A stretch of 8,954 nucleotides of DNA from Bacillota bacterium (GTDB lineage: Bacteria > Bacillota > Clostridia > Peptostreptococcales > Anaerovoracaceae), in the NCBI GenBank assembly GCA_030535715.1, contig JAUNRL010000035.1, positions 1 to 8,954 on the forward strand. The letters are read 5' to 3'. Positions 1 through 6,817 of this stretch are shown piece by piece. Under the pieces are notes generated by a model. That model saw only the letters and a list, made by a program, of their open reading frames with translations, did no database searches and was not told the origin of the DNA. Within the stretch, counting starts at the first letter, position 1. Every line of letters begins with the position of its first letter. The position numbers and the translations under genes are program-made.

Positions 1-622
1 CCTCCTTCACCGCCTGTCCCGACCAGCGGACTTCCTTTTCCAGAGCGGCCAGGTACCGCCGGATTTCCCCTTCCTCCACCTGATTGGAGGTGAAGGAACA
101 GTAGAGACAGCGGGTCGGACAGAAGGGGATCCCGATATATACCGACAGACTGTTCTCCGGCGGATCTCCCGCCAGCCGTTTCTGCCGGCGAAGGATCTCC
201 GTGGCCAGCTCCGCCTTCCGGGGATGCAGGAGATATTGCTTCTGCAAAAGCAATCTCGCCGCGGATGCTCTCTTCTCTTCGGGAACATCCGTGAGCCGCT
301 GCTCGATCTCCCCGGCCAGTTTGACCGGCCGGATGCCGGTCAGCACACCCCACTTGGGCCGTTTGCCGGTCCGCACCGCCAGATCCTCGAACAGCTGCCG
401 GCTCACGGCATACCGATCTTCCTTTTTTCCCGCCTGATCATCCCGGCTCACATCATAAACCAGACGTTCCGGGGCGGATTCGGCGCGATCCGTGTCTTCT
501 GCTGCCATCTCCTCCCCGTGAATACGGTATTCCGACGGCTGCAGGAAGACCTTGATCAGTTCCTCGTACGGATTCAGATTCCGGGTTCCTCTGATTTCAA
601 TGTCCAGAATCCGTTCAGACAA
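1..622 (-). CDS. hemZ: HemZ-type radical SAM coproporphyrinogen dehydrogenase-like protein, C-terminal part cut off by window edge
   Basis: Read by hand on the minus strand: the frame is open from a TGA at 643-641 to the left edge, giving about 207 N-terminal residues of a protein normally near 500. The radical-SAM cluster motif CxxxCxxC is at C168, C172 and C175 (CPTRCLYC, bases 121-98), preceded by YIGIPF, as in HemZ/HemW/HemN relatives; these cysteines would bind the [4Fe-4S] cluster that cleaves S-adenosylmethionine. The KWGVLTGIRPVKL segment upstream (about bases 355-317) is diagnostic of the HemZ branch, whose long N-terminal domain is absent from HemW. HemZ is annotated as oxygen-independent coproporphyrinogen III dehydrogenase in haem synthesis, but its true substrate is poorly established. 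I chose TTG at 622-620: AGGAG lies 10 bases upstream, and the next in-frame ATG (508) would remove conserved N-terminal sequence. It overlaps the preceding gene by 8 bp and is last of the visible operon. Confidence 0.9.
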   Translation of the reverse strand, partial: MSERILDIEIRGTRNLNPYEELIKVFLQPSEYRIHGEEMAAEDTDRAESAPERLVYDVSRDDQAGKKEDRYAVSRQLFEDLAVRTGKRPKWGVLTGIRPVKLAGEIEQRLTDVPEEKRASAARLLLQKQYLLHPRKAELATEILRRQKRLAGDPPENSLSVYIGIPFCPTRCLYCSFTSNQVEEGEIRRYLAALEKEVRWSGQAVKE

Positions 623-1238
623 AAGGATTGTGCTCCTTTTCAAATCCGATGGTCGTCGGCCCCATATGCCCCGGCAGAACCCGGGTATCATCGGGCAGAG
701 ACCACAGCTTATTATGGATGGACTCGGCCAGCACCGGGAAGGATGCGCCGGGGAAGTCCGTCCTGCCAATGGACGCCTGGAACAGGGTGTCTCCGGAAAA
801 GAGTACACCCTCCTTCTCCATATAGATGCACAGGCCACCCGGGGTATGACCCGGCGTGAACAGGAAGGTCAGCTCCATTCCCCCGATGGTCATGGTATCC
901 CCTTCCCGCACATAGCGATCCGGCTCAACGACCGTGGGTGAACCAAACTGCTCGCTCATGTTGAATCCCGTATCGGAAAGCATATCCCGCTCCTGCTCAT
1001 GGGCCACCACTTCCACGCCCGGGAAGTCGGCCAGTACCGCCGGCACGCCCATGATGTGATCCGCGTGTCCGTGAGTCAGGATGACGGCAGCAAGTTCCGC
1101 TCCGGAGGACAGAACGTGTGCCTTCATCTCCGGGCTCCAGCCGCCCGGATCCACGAGAAACGCTTTCTTTGCCTCTTCGTCAGCGACAAAATAGGTGTTC
1201 ACCCCCAGCATGCCGCTGGGCATATTGCTTATCTGCAT
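615..1238 (-). CDS. MBL-fold metallo-hydrolase, glyoxalase-II-like (YcbL type)
   Basis: A 207-residue cytoplasmic metallo-beta-lactamase-fold protein with all expected metal ligands: THGHADH at residues 55-61 (H56, H58, D60, H61), H131 in PGHTPGG, bridging D150 in SGDTLF, and H191 in LPGHMGPTT. The segment SIGRTDFPG (about 156-164) is typical of the glyoxalase-II/YcbL group. It lacks the extra C-terminal helical domain of full-length glyoxalase II (about 250 residues), so it fits the short YcbL-like class. Members hydrolyse thioesters such as S-lactoylglutathione, but a clostridial cell may use another thiol, so the substrate is unknown. The ATG at 1238 is preceded by AAGGAG six bases upstream, beginning just after the rel stop; the gap to rel is 13 bp. 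An MBL protein between rel and hemZ is a recurrent clostridial arrangement. No key residue is missing. Confidence 0.93.
   Translation of the reverse strand: MQISNMPSGMLGVNTYFVADEEAKKAFLVDPGGWSPEMKAHVLSSGAELAAVILTHGHADHIMGVPAVLADFPGVEVVAHEQERDMLSDTGFNMSEQFGSPTVVEPDRYVREGDTMTIGGMELTFLFTPGHTPGGLCIYMEKEGVLFSGDTLFQASIGRTDFPGASFPVLAESIHNKLWSLPDDTRVLPGHMGPTTIGFEKEHNPFV
633..637 (-). promoter_or_regulatory. Ribosome binding site for hemZ, deciding a TTG start
   Basis: AGGAG (part of AAAAGGAG) on the minus strand lies within the last codons of the MBL hydrolase gene, 10 bases before TTG at 622-620. No ATG or GTG in the hemZ frame lies near it; an in-frame ATC at 628-626 is only 4 bases away, too close. 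The site supports start by TTG and translation of hemZ coupled to the preceding gene. Confidence 0.6.
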
Positions 1239-1251
1239 AAACGCTCCTTAT

Positions 1252-3456
1252 CTACCGCCTGCTCCGGTACACTTCCGTGATGCCGGGGATGTTCTTCAGC
1301 GACCGGCACATCTTCTCGATCTGCTCCCGGTCGTGAATGGACAGGGTCAGATCAATACGCAGGGTTTCGTCCCGGCCTTCCCTGGCGTTCAGACCCACAA
1401 TATGCACGTTCATATCGTCGCAGATCTTGGAAATGCTCGAAAACATACCCTTCTGATCCGAGGCGATCATGGTGATGCCGGTATCGTAGCCCTCTTCCAG
1501 AGTGGCCGGATCCCAGCAGACGTCGATGAGCCGTTTCCTGTCCTCTTCATCCAGGGACCGCAGGTTGTCACAGTCCCTCCGGTGGATGGTAATGCCCCTG
1601 CCCTTGGTAATAAAGCCGACCACATCGTCGCCGGGCACCGGACTGCAGCAGCGGGCCAGCTGAATCAGCAGATTATCCACGCCGTCGACAATGATGCCGC
1701 TGGAATCCACATCCCGACGGCGCTCATGGTCCGCCCTCTTCTGCGCTTTCTCCCCGATCTGGTTCAGGTCCTTTATCAGGGTGGACTCTTTTTCCTCCTC
1801 CAGACGGCCGGCCTCTTCTTCGTATCCCTGAAGGATGGTCATGATCTTGCTCTGGAAGTTGCCGCCGTACCCCAGCTGGGTGAACAGCTCGTCCTGATCC
1901 CTGAAGCCCAGTTCCTTGACGGCCCGGTTCACATTGCTGTTTTTCAGCAGAATCTTCGGATCCTGGCCCTTCCTGCGCAGATATTTATCGAAAAGATCCT
2001 TGCCCTTGTCCACGGCATCGTTGCGGTTTTCCCTCTTAAGCCACTGCCGAATCTTGTTCCGGGCGGAACTGCTCTTGGCGATCTTCAGCCAGTCGATGCT
2101 CGGTCCCGCCGCATTGGACGAGGTGACGATCTCAATAATGTTGCCGTTTTCCAGGGGATGGTCGATGGTGACCATCTTGCCGTTGACCTTGGCGCCCACG
2201 CAGCGGCAGCCTACATCCGTATGAATTTTGAAGGCAAAGTCCAGCGGTGTGGATCCGGCAGGCAGCTCAATGACGTCGCCCTGTGGCGTAAACACGAACA
2301 CCTGTGAAGAGAACAGATCCATCTTCAGGGATTCCATGAACTCCCGGGGATCGTTGACGTCCTTCTGCCATTCCAGAGCCTGCCGCAGCCAGGAAAGCTT
2401 GACTTCCTCCGTATCGCTGTCCACGCCTTCTTTGTATTTCCAGTGGGCCGCGATACCGTACTCGGCGATCCGGTGCATCTCGCAGGTCCGGATCTGGATC
2501 TCAAATGGCCTTCCCGTCTCCCCGATGACCGTCGTGTGCAGCGACTGGTACATGTTGGGTTTGGGCATGGCGATATAATCCTTGAACCGTCCCGGTATGG
2601 GCGTCCACATGGTATGTACCAGCCCCAGAACGGCGTAGCAGTCCCGCACGGTTTCCACGATGATCCGCACCGCGATGAGGTCGAAAATCTCATCGATGTT
2701 CTTGTGCTGGAACTTCATTTTTTTATAGATGCTGTAAAAGTGCTTTGACCGGCCGTAGATGTCGTAGCGGATACCGATTTCATCCAGGGCTTCCTTCATT
2801 TCGCCGATGATGTGCCTGATGGCGTCCTCTCTGGCTTCCTTCCGTTCGCTGACCTGCTCGGCCAGATCATAATAGGCCTCCGGCTCCAGAAACTTCAGCG
2901 CGATATCCTCCAGCTCCATCTTCATGGTATAGATGCCCAGCCGGGCCGCCAGAGGCGCATAAATGTCCAGGGTTTCCTGGCACTTTTCCATGATCTTGTC
3001 GTAGGTCATGTAGTTGATCGTCCGCAGGTTGTGCAGCCGGTCGGAGAGTTTGATGATCAGTACGCGGATGTCCTTGGACATGGCCAGAAACATCTTGCGC
3101 AGATTCTCCACCTGCCGCTCCTCCTTGCTCTCCACCTTCAGGGATCCCAGCTTGGTCACGCCGTCTACCAGAAGGCCGATTTCAACGCCGAAATCCCGGA
3201 TCAGTTCTTCCTTGGTGTAAGGCGTGTCCTCGACGGCATCGTGAAGCAGGCCGGCGATAATCGTAGCCTCATCCATACCCAGGCCGGCCAGAATCTCGGC
3301 CACCGCCATGGGATGAATCAGATAGGGTTCACCGGATTTGCGCAGCTGTCCCCTATGCATCTCCTCCGCCACATCGTATGCCCTGCCGATCCGCTCAATG
3401 TCGTAGTTTTCGTTGTAAGTCAGCAGTTTGTCAAGGAATTCGCTCTTCTTCGTCAT
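1252..3456 (-). CDS. rel: Bifunctional (p)ppGpp synthetase/hydrolase, long Rel/Spo homologue
   Basis: A 734-residue long-form Rel, the normal length for Firmicutes. It makes ppGpp/pppGpp from ATP and GDP/GTP at starved ribosomes and hydrolyses them, controlling the stringent response. Domains in order: HD hydrolase (about 30-150) with H48, H72-D73, the E76-D77 pair and D139 in SDRLHNLRT; synthetase (about 235-345) with GRSKHFYSIYKKM at 235, RFKD at 290-293, NMYQS at 301-305 and EIQIRT at 319-324; TGS (about 385-446); helical region; zinc-finger-like domain with C603-C604 and C629; ACT domain (about 657-730). The RXKD rather than EXDD motif and the intact HD site mark a bifunctional enzyme, not a synthesis-only RelA. 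The ATG at 3456 is the only start possible before an in-frame stop at 3480. It lies 5 bp after the secDF stop and no clear Shine-Dalgarno is visible, so translational coupling to secDF is likely. Confidence 0.97.
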   Translation of the reverse strand: MTKKSEFLDKLLTYNENYDIERIGRAYDVAEEMHRGQLRKSGEPYLIHPMAVAEILAGLGMDEATIIAGLLHDAVEDTPYTKEELIRDFGVEIGLLVDGVTKLGSLKVESKEERQVENLRKMFLAMSKDIRVLIIKLSDRLHNLRTINYMTYDKIMEKCQETLDIYAPLAARLGIYTMKMELEDIALKFLEPEAYYDLAEQVSERKEAREDAIRHIIGEMKEALDEIGIRYDIYGRSKHFYSIYKKMKFQHKNIDEIFDLIAVRIIVETVRDCYAVLGLVHTMWTPIPGRFKDYIAMPKPNMYQSLHTTVIGETGRPFEIQIRTCEMHRIAEYGIAAHWKYKEGVDSDTEEVKLSWLRQALEWQKDVNDPREFMESLKMDLFSSQVFVFTPQGDVIELPAGSTPLDFAFKIHTDVGCRCVGAKVNGKMVTIDHPLENGNIIEIVTSSNAAGPSIDWLKIAKSSSARNKIRQWLKRENRNDAVDKGKDLFDKYLRRKGQDPKILLKNSNVNRAVKELGFRDQDELFTQLGYGGNFQSKIMTILQGYEEEAGRLEEEKESTLIKDLNQIGEKAQKRADHERRRDVDSSGIIVDGVDNLLIQLARCCSPVPGDDVVGFITKGRGITIHRRDCDNLRSLDEEDRKRLIDVCWDPATLEEGYDTGITMIASDQKGMFSSISKICDDMNVHIVGLNAREGRDETLRIDLTLSIHDREQIEKMCRSLKNIPGITEVYRSRR

Positions 3457-3461
3457 GTCAT

Positions 3462-6035
3462 CTACAACCGGAAGGTTTCATCCTCTTCCCGGATCTTCAC
3501 CGTCTTCCTGTTCCCCTTGACATAGCGCTTGGAACGGCGCTGTCCGTTGTTCCGATTTTTCGGTTTCCTGTCCGCCTTCTTCGGCGCGGACTGTTCTGCG
3601 GCGTTCTCTTCGGCCGTCTTCGCATCCGCTGCTTTCGCTGTCTGAGCAGGCTTTGCGCCGGTATCCTTCATGGCCTGAGCGGCCTTCGCAGAATCCGCTT
3701 CTGCCACCGCCTGATCCACCCCGGGCCCTTCGCCGGCCGGGATTGCCTTTGCCTCATCGCCGGCCTTCTCTACAGCGGCCAGCCTCAGTTTCTTCTGCTC
3801 TCCGGTTTCCTTCTTTGCCTGCTTTTTCGCCAGTTTCACCTGTCTCTCGTACTTGCTCACCTTGTCCATGGTGCTGAACTCATAGTACAGGGGCGAGCAC
3901 ATACAGATGGAGGAATAGGTTCCGGCCAGAATACCGACCATCAGCGGCATGACGAATTCCCGGATGGCGTCGCCCGCCATGATCAGCATGGGCACCATGA
4001 CCAGAATCGTCGTCGCCGAAGTCATGAGGGATCGGCCCAGGGTCTGAGTGAGGCTTCGGTCGATGGTCTCCACCAGGGTTCCCCTTTTCATGTATTTCAG
4101 GTTCTCCCGGATCCGGTCAAAGATGACGATGGTATCGTTGATCGAGTAACCGACAACGGTCAGGATACCCGCGATGAACGGGTTGTTAACGGTCACCTGG
4201 AAGATGGCGTAGAAGGACACGACGATGAGCACGTCATGCAGGTCGCCCAGCAGGGCAGCCGCGCCGAACCGCCACTGCCGGAACCGGATCCGGATATAGA
4301 CCAGCATACACAGCGCCGCAATGGCCAGGGCGAGCAAAGCGTTGTTGCGTAGCTCCTTCCCGATGGAACCGCCGAACAGTTCCTGAGCAATGACGTTTTC
4401 GTCCGTTGTGCCGAACTGTTCGTTGATGGTGTCGATCACCTTCGCCCGGTCTTCGTTTTCCAGGGCCTTCGTGGTTCGGATCACGATCTCCTGGTTGCCT
4501 TCCCCGGAGTAAATGATCTCCGGATCCAGCTTGTATTCTTTGATGCAGTCCTTCACATCGCTGATCTTCACCTGCTTGCCCATGTCCATCTGGATCATGG
4601 TGCCGCCGGTGAAGTCGATGCCGAAGTTCAGCCCACGGACCAGGCCGAACATCAGGCCCGTGGCCAGGATGATGATGGAAATGCAGTAGAAGACCTTTCT
4701 CTTGTCGATGATATGAATCAGCTTCGTAAAGGTGAAGGACGCAGATCCGTCCTTCTTCATGCAGAAGAAAGCCATCTTCGCCGTCGACCGGCTCTGGGCG
4801 AAAAGGCCGACGTAGAGCTGGGTAACGATGACGGCGGTGAAGATGCTGACGATGATACCGACCATGAAGGTGAAGGCAAAGCCCTTGACTGAACTGGTGC
4901 CCACTTCGTAGAGGATGACCGCCGCGATCAGAGTGGTCACCTGCGAGTCGATGACGGACGTCAGCGCCCGCCTGTATCCGGTTTCCGCCGCCACCCGTAT
5001 GCTCCGGCCAGCGGCCAGTTCCTCCCGTATGCGGGAAAAGATGATCACGTTGGCGTCAACCGCCATACCGACGGCGACGATCATGCCGGCGATGCCCGGC
5101 AGAGTCAGGGTCATGCCCATCAGAGACATGATGTTGACCACGATGACCACATAGAACAGCAGCGCCAGGTCAGCGGCGATGCCCAGCCCTCTGTAGGCGA
5201 ACAGCATGAGCAGCAGGATCAGGCCAAGGCCGATGAGTCCCGCGTAGACGCTCATTTCCAGCGCATTGTATCCGATCTTCGCCGATTGCACCGAGGAGGT
5301 GACCTCCGTCAGGGTGATGGGCAGCGAACCGCCGCGGATCAGTGCGGCCAGATTCTGTGCTTTCTCCTGGCTGAAATCTCCGGTAATCTTGCAGCTTCCA
5401 CCGAGAATCGGTTCATTGACGTTCGGTGCGGAAATGATCTGATTGTCCAGAATGATGGCAATCGCGCCGTCACCGACACCCTCGATAGCGGATTTGACTT
5501 CGCCGTTATACGCCTTGGTGGTGGCGTCCCCGAAGGCCTTGGTGCCCTCACTGTCAAACTGCAGGTTGACAGCGTAACTGGTCGACTTGTCATCCTGCCC
5601 CGCTTGGGCGTCCTTCACATGGCTGCCATTCAGCACCTCTGTGCCGTCAGCCAGGATGAAGATCAGCTGTGCGGTTTTGCCGATCTGCTCAATGGCTTCC
5701 TCGGCGTTGGTCGCACCGGGCAATTCCACGCGTATCCGGTTCTCCCCCTCGATGGTGACCGTCGGCTCCGAGAGACCCAGCTCATTGACCCGGCGCTCAA
5801 TAACCGCCTGGGTCTGTTCCATGACCGTCCGTTTGTCCTCATCTGTTCTGTACTTGGTCAGTTCCTTCTTGTCCGCCTCCAGGACAACGTACACGCCGCC
5901 CTTGATGTCCAGACCAAGATTCATCCTGTCCTTGATGGGGGTCATGGGGCCGATTCCTTTCACGGTGACCACCCATCCAAAGGCAATGATGATGATGAAT
6001 ACGATAGCCAGAATTTTCCTCACGTTATAGCTCAT
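3462..6035 (-). CDS. secDF: Fused protein translocase subunit SecDF with long charged C-terminal tail
   Basis: An 857-residue membrane protein joining SecD and SecF in one chain, driving late steps of Sec secretion with the proton gradient. SecD half: TM1 about 8-27, the GLDIKGG motif at 41-47, a large extracytoplasmic domain to about 255, then hydrophobic segments about 260-410 containing VGMAVDANVIIF, with D327 at the position of the proton-carrying aspartate (E. coli D519). SecF half: TM about 447-465, FGIDFTGG at 471-478, extracytoplasmic domain, then segments from about 563 including GYSINDTIVIFDRIREN (629-645) and LGRSLMTS (666-673). Residues 724-857 form a tail well beyond the usual SecF end: Lys-rich, then Ala/Glu-rich and low complexity, then very basic (817-849). 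ATG at 6035 is chosen because GGAGG lies five bases upstream; the open frame continues to 6302, but through the promoter and terminator. First gene of the operon with rel, MBL hydrolase and hemZ. Confidence 0.97.
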   Translation of the reverse strand: MSYNVRKILAIVFIIIIAFGWVVTVKGIGPMTPIKDRMNLGLDIKGGVYVVLEADKKELTKYRTDEDKRTVMEQTQAVIERRVNELGLSEPTVTIEGENRIRVELPGATNAEEAIEQIGKTAQLIFILADGTEVLNGSHVKDAQAGQDDKSTSYAVNLQFDSEGTKAFGDATTKAYNGEVKSAIEGVGDGAIAIILDNQIISAPNVNEPILGGSCKITGDFSQEKAQNLAALIRGGSLPITLTEVTSSVQSAKIGYNALEMSVYAGLIGLGLILLLMLFAYRGLGIAADLALLFYVVIVVNIMSLMGMTLTLPGIAGMIVAVGMAVDANVIIFSRIREELAAGRSIRVAAETGYRRALTSVIDSQVTTLIAAVILYEVGTSSVKGFAFTFMVGIIVSIFTAVIVTQLYVGLFAQSRSTAKMAFFCMKKDGSASFTFTKLIHIIDKRKVFYCISIIILATGLMFGLVRGLNFGIDFTGGTMIQMDMGKQVKISDVKDCIKEYKLDPEIIYSGEGNQEIVIRTTKALENEDRAKVIDTINEQFGTTDENVIAQELFGGSIGKELRNNALLALAIAALCMLVYIRIRFRQWRFGAAALLGDLHDVLIVVSFYAIFQVTVNNPFIAGILTVVGYSINDTIVIFDRIRENLKYMKRGTLVETIDRSLTQTLGRSLMTSATTILVMVPMLIMAGDAIREFVMPLMVGILAGTYSSICMCSPLYYEFSTMDKVSKYERQVKLAKKQAKKETGEQKKLRLAAVEKAGDEAKAIPAGEGPGVDQAVAEADSAKAAQAMKDTGAKPAQTAKAADAKTAEENAAEQSAPKKADRKPKNRNNGQRRSKRYVKGNRKTVKIREEDETFRL

Positions 6036-6040
6036 TTTTT

Positions 6041-6045
6041 CCTCC
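6041..6045 (-). promoter_or_regulatory. Ribosome binding site of secDF
   Basis: GGAGG on the minus strand, followed by five A bases and then ATG at 6035-6033. It fixes the secDF start and rules out the 89-residue upstream extension of the open frame. Confidence 0.85.
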
Positions 6046-6060
6046 GCAACACTAAAATTA

Positions 6061-6082
6061 CTGTCATCAAATCGCTTGACAG
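6061..6082 (-). other. Inverted repeat in the predicted secDF 5' leader
   Basis: CTGTCA and TGACAG flank a 10-base spacer, forming a perfect 6 bp stem in the leader RNA between the predicted transcription start (about 6089) and the ribosome site. An overlapping alternative pairing (TCAA/TTGA around GCGAT) is also possible. It could be an operator dyad or a weak leader hairpin; no T-run follows, so it is not a terminator. Chance occurrence is quite possible. Confidence 0.3.
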
Positions 6083-6095
6083 AATATCGCATTCT

Positions 6096-6124
6096 ATTGT
6101 ACATCCTCCAGCCCATCGAAACAA
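6096..6124 (-). promoter_or_regulatory. Predicted sigma-A promoter of the secDF-rel-MBL-hemZ operon
   Basis: On the minus strand, -35 TTGTTT (6124-6119) and -10 TACAAT (6101-6096) are separated by exactly 17 bases. The -10 matches consensus at five of six positions; the -35 keeps TTG. Transcription would begin near 6089, giving a leader of about 54 bases. A separate promoter is expected because a terminator (6232-6197) isolates this operon from yajC. Confidence 0.7.
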
Positions 6125-6196
6125 GGGAAAATACGCAAGAAGCGGCAAATACCCGCGGCGATCCCCACTCAGCGGTGTGCCGCGCCCGGCACAATC

Positions 6197-6232
6197 GAAA
6201 AAAGACTGCTGCCTTCTTCCAGCAGCAGTCTT
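6197..6232 (-). terminator. Rho-independent terminator after yajC
   Basis: A perfect 11 bp stem (AAGACTGCTGC at 6232-6222 with GCAGCAGTCTT at 6212-6202) and a 9-base loop, continued by a T-run that reads TTTTTTC on the minus strand (6203-6197). It starts 29 bases after the yajC stop. No T-run follows the stem on the plus strand, so it acts in one direction. It separates yajC from the secDF operon. Confidence 0.9.
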
Positions 6233-6261
6233 CATGCGGCATATCCGCCGCCATCATTCGT

Positions 6262-6678
6262 TTATTCTTCTTCCGCCTTCTCCTCGACCGGTTCCTCTTC
6301 AACAGCCGGAACAGCTTTCTTCATTCTTCTGGGCCTGGCCTTGCGGACTTCCTTTTTCTCGGCCTCGCCGATCTCCTCATAGTCCTCGGTCGTCGCCTTG
6401 TTGTGGCCGGCGCCTTCCTTGACCACCTTGGAAATGGACCAGCGCATCATCTCGAACTTGACTTTGTCCGCGCCAACCTGAATGATGATTGACTCGTCTT
6501 TGGTCTTGACAATCTTACCGCAGATGCCGCCAATCGTGACGATCTCATCTCCCACCTGCACGCTGTTGCGCATTGCTGTCGTTTCCTTTTCCCGCTTCTT
6601 CTGGGGACGGATCATCAGGAAATACATGATCACGATCAACAGTATCAGAGGAATAATTGTCATCATTGTTCCACCCAT
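6262..6678 (-). CDS. yajC: Preprotein translocase subunit YajC with extended charged C-terminus
   Basis: A 138-residue single-pass membrane protein. Residues about 6-23 are a hydrophobic segment directly followed by the family hallmark MIRPQKKREKE (22-31) and the small cytoplasmic domain with VQVGDEIVTIGGICGKIV (40-57). YajC associates with SecD/SecF at the SecYEG translocon; its exact role is unresolved. Typical YajC proteins are about 85-110 residues. Here roughly 40 extra residues follow: a basic patch (109-121, KARPRRMKK) and an acidic tip (127-138) with eight Glu in twelve residues. ATG at 6678 is chosen because AGGAGGT lies 7 bases upstream; the frame stays open to 6747 but that would run into the tRNA. 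It lies 41 bases after the tRNA CCA end with no promoter seen between, and is closed by a strong terminator, so it is not cotranscribed with secDF despite the shared function. Confidence 0.95.
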   Translation of the reverse strand: MGGTMMTIIPLILLIVIMYFLMIRPQKKREKETTAMRNSVQVGDEIVTIGGICGKIVKTKDESIIIQVGADKVKFEMMRWSISKVVKEGAGHNKATTEDYEEIGEAEKKEVRKARPRRMKKAVPAVEEEPVEEKAEEE

Positions 6679-6685
6679 TGCATTT

Positions 6686-6692
6686 ACCTCCT
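6686..6692 (-). promoter_or_regulatory. Ribosome binding site of yajC
   Basis: Full AGGAGGT on the minus strand, 7 bases before the ATG at 6678-6676. An out-of-frame ATG at 6683-6681 is only two bases from the site and stops after six codons, so it is not the start. Confidence 0.88.
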
Positions 6693-6719
6693 GCGGTGTT
6701 TTTTTGTTCTTCGGTGCTT

Positions 6720-6806
6720 TGGTGCCGGCGGTGGGGATCGAACCCACACGGTGTTGCCACCACGGGATTTTGAGTCCCGCACGTCTGCCAGTTCCATCAC
6801 GCCGGC
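6720..6806 (-). tRNA. tRNA-Leu (anticodon CAA)
   Basis: Class II tRNA. The 7 bp acceptor stem is perfect (GCCGGCG at 6806-6800 with CGCCGGC at 6730-6724), discriminator A at 6723, and the CCA end is encoded (6722-6720). The anticodon stem CGGGA/TCCCG holds the loop CTCAAAA, giving anticodon CAA at 6772-6770, which reads UUG. The long variable arm forms GGTG-GCAA-CACC, as expected for leucine tRNA, and the T arm is GTGGG-TTCGATC-CCCAC. It has its own strong promoter just upstream, and yajC follows 41 bases later without a terminator. Confidence 0.97.
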
Positions 6807-6817
6807 ACGACGCAACT

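Noticed and set aside
7..288. 93-codon minus-strand open frame at the left edge
   Set aside because: It is out of frame with the hemZ reading that contains the radical-SAM cysteine motif; its Arg-rich sequence is typical of a shadow frame.
1195..2307. 370-codon plus-strand open frame opposite rel
   Set aside because: Rel is unambiguous on the minus strand across this span; the plus-strand product shows no recognisable domain and fits an antisense shadow in GC-rich coding DNA.
2812..3525. 237-codon plus-strand open frame opposite the start of rel
   Set aside because: Lies antisense to the conserved HD domain, has no recognisable motif and no clear ribosome site.
6172..6183. Small palindrome GCGG-CACA-CCGC between terminator and promoter
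   Set aside because: Only a 4 bp stem in GC-rich DNA with no T-run or evident partner; not distinguishable from chance.
6036..6302. 89-residue N-terminal extension of SecDF
   Set aside because: It would run through the terminator and promoter; GGAGG five bases before ATG 6035 and the conserved SecD N-terminus support the shorter protein.
5286..6422. 378-codon plus-strand open frame spanning secDF and yajC
   Set aside because: Antisense to the SecD domain and crosses the terminator and promoter; no family resemblance.
6679..6747. 23-residue N-terminal extension of YajC
   Set aside because: It would begin inside the tRNA gene; AGGAGGT at 6692-6686 supports the start at 6678.
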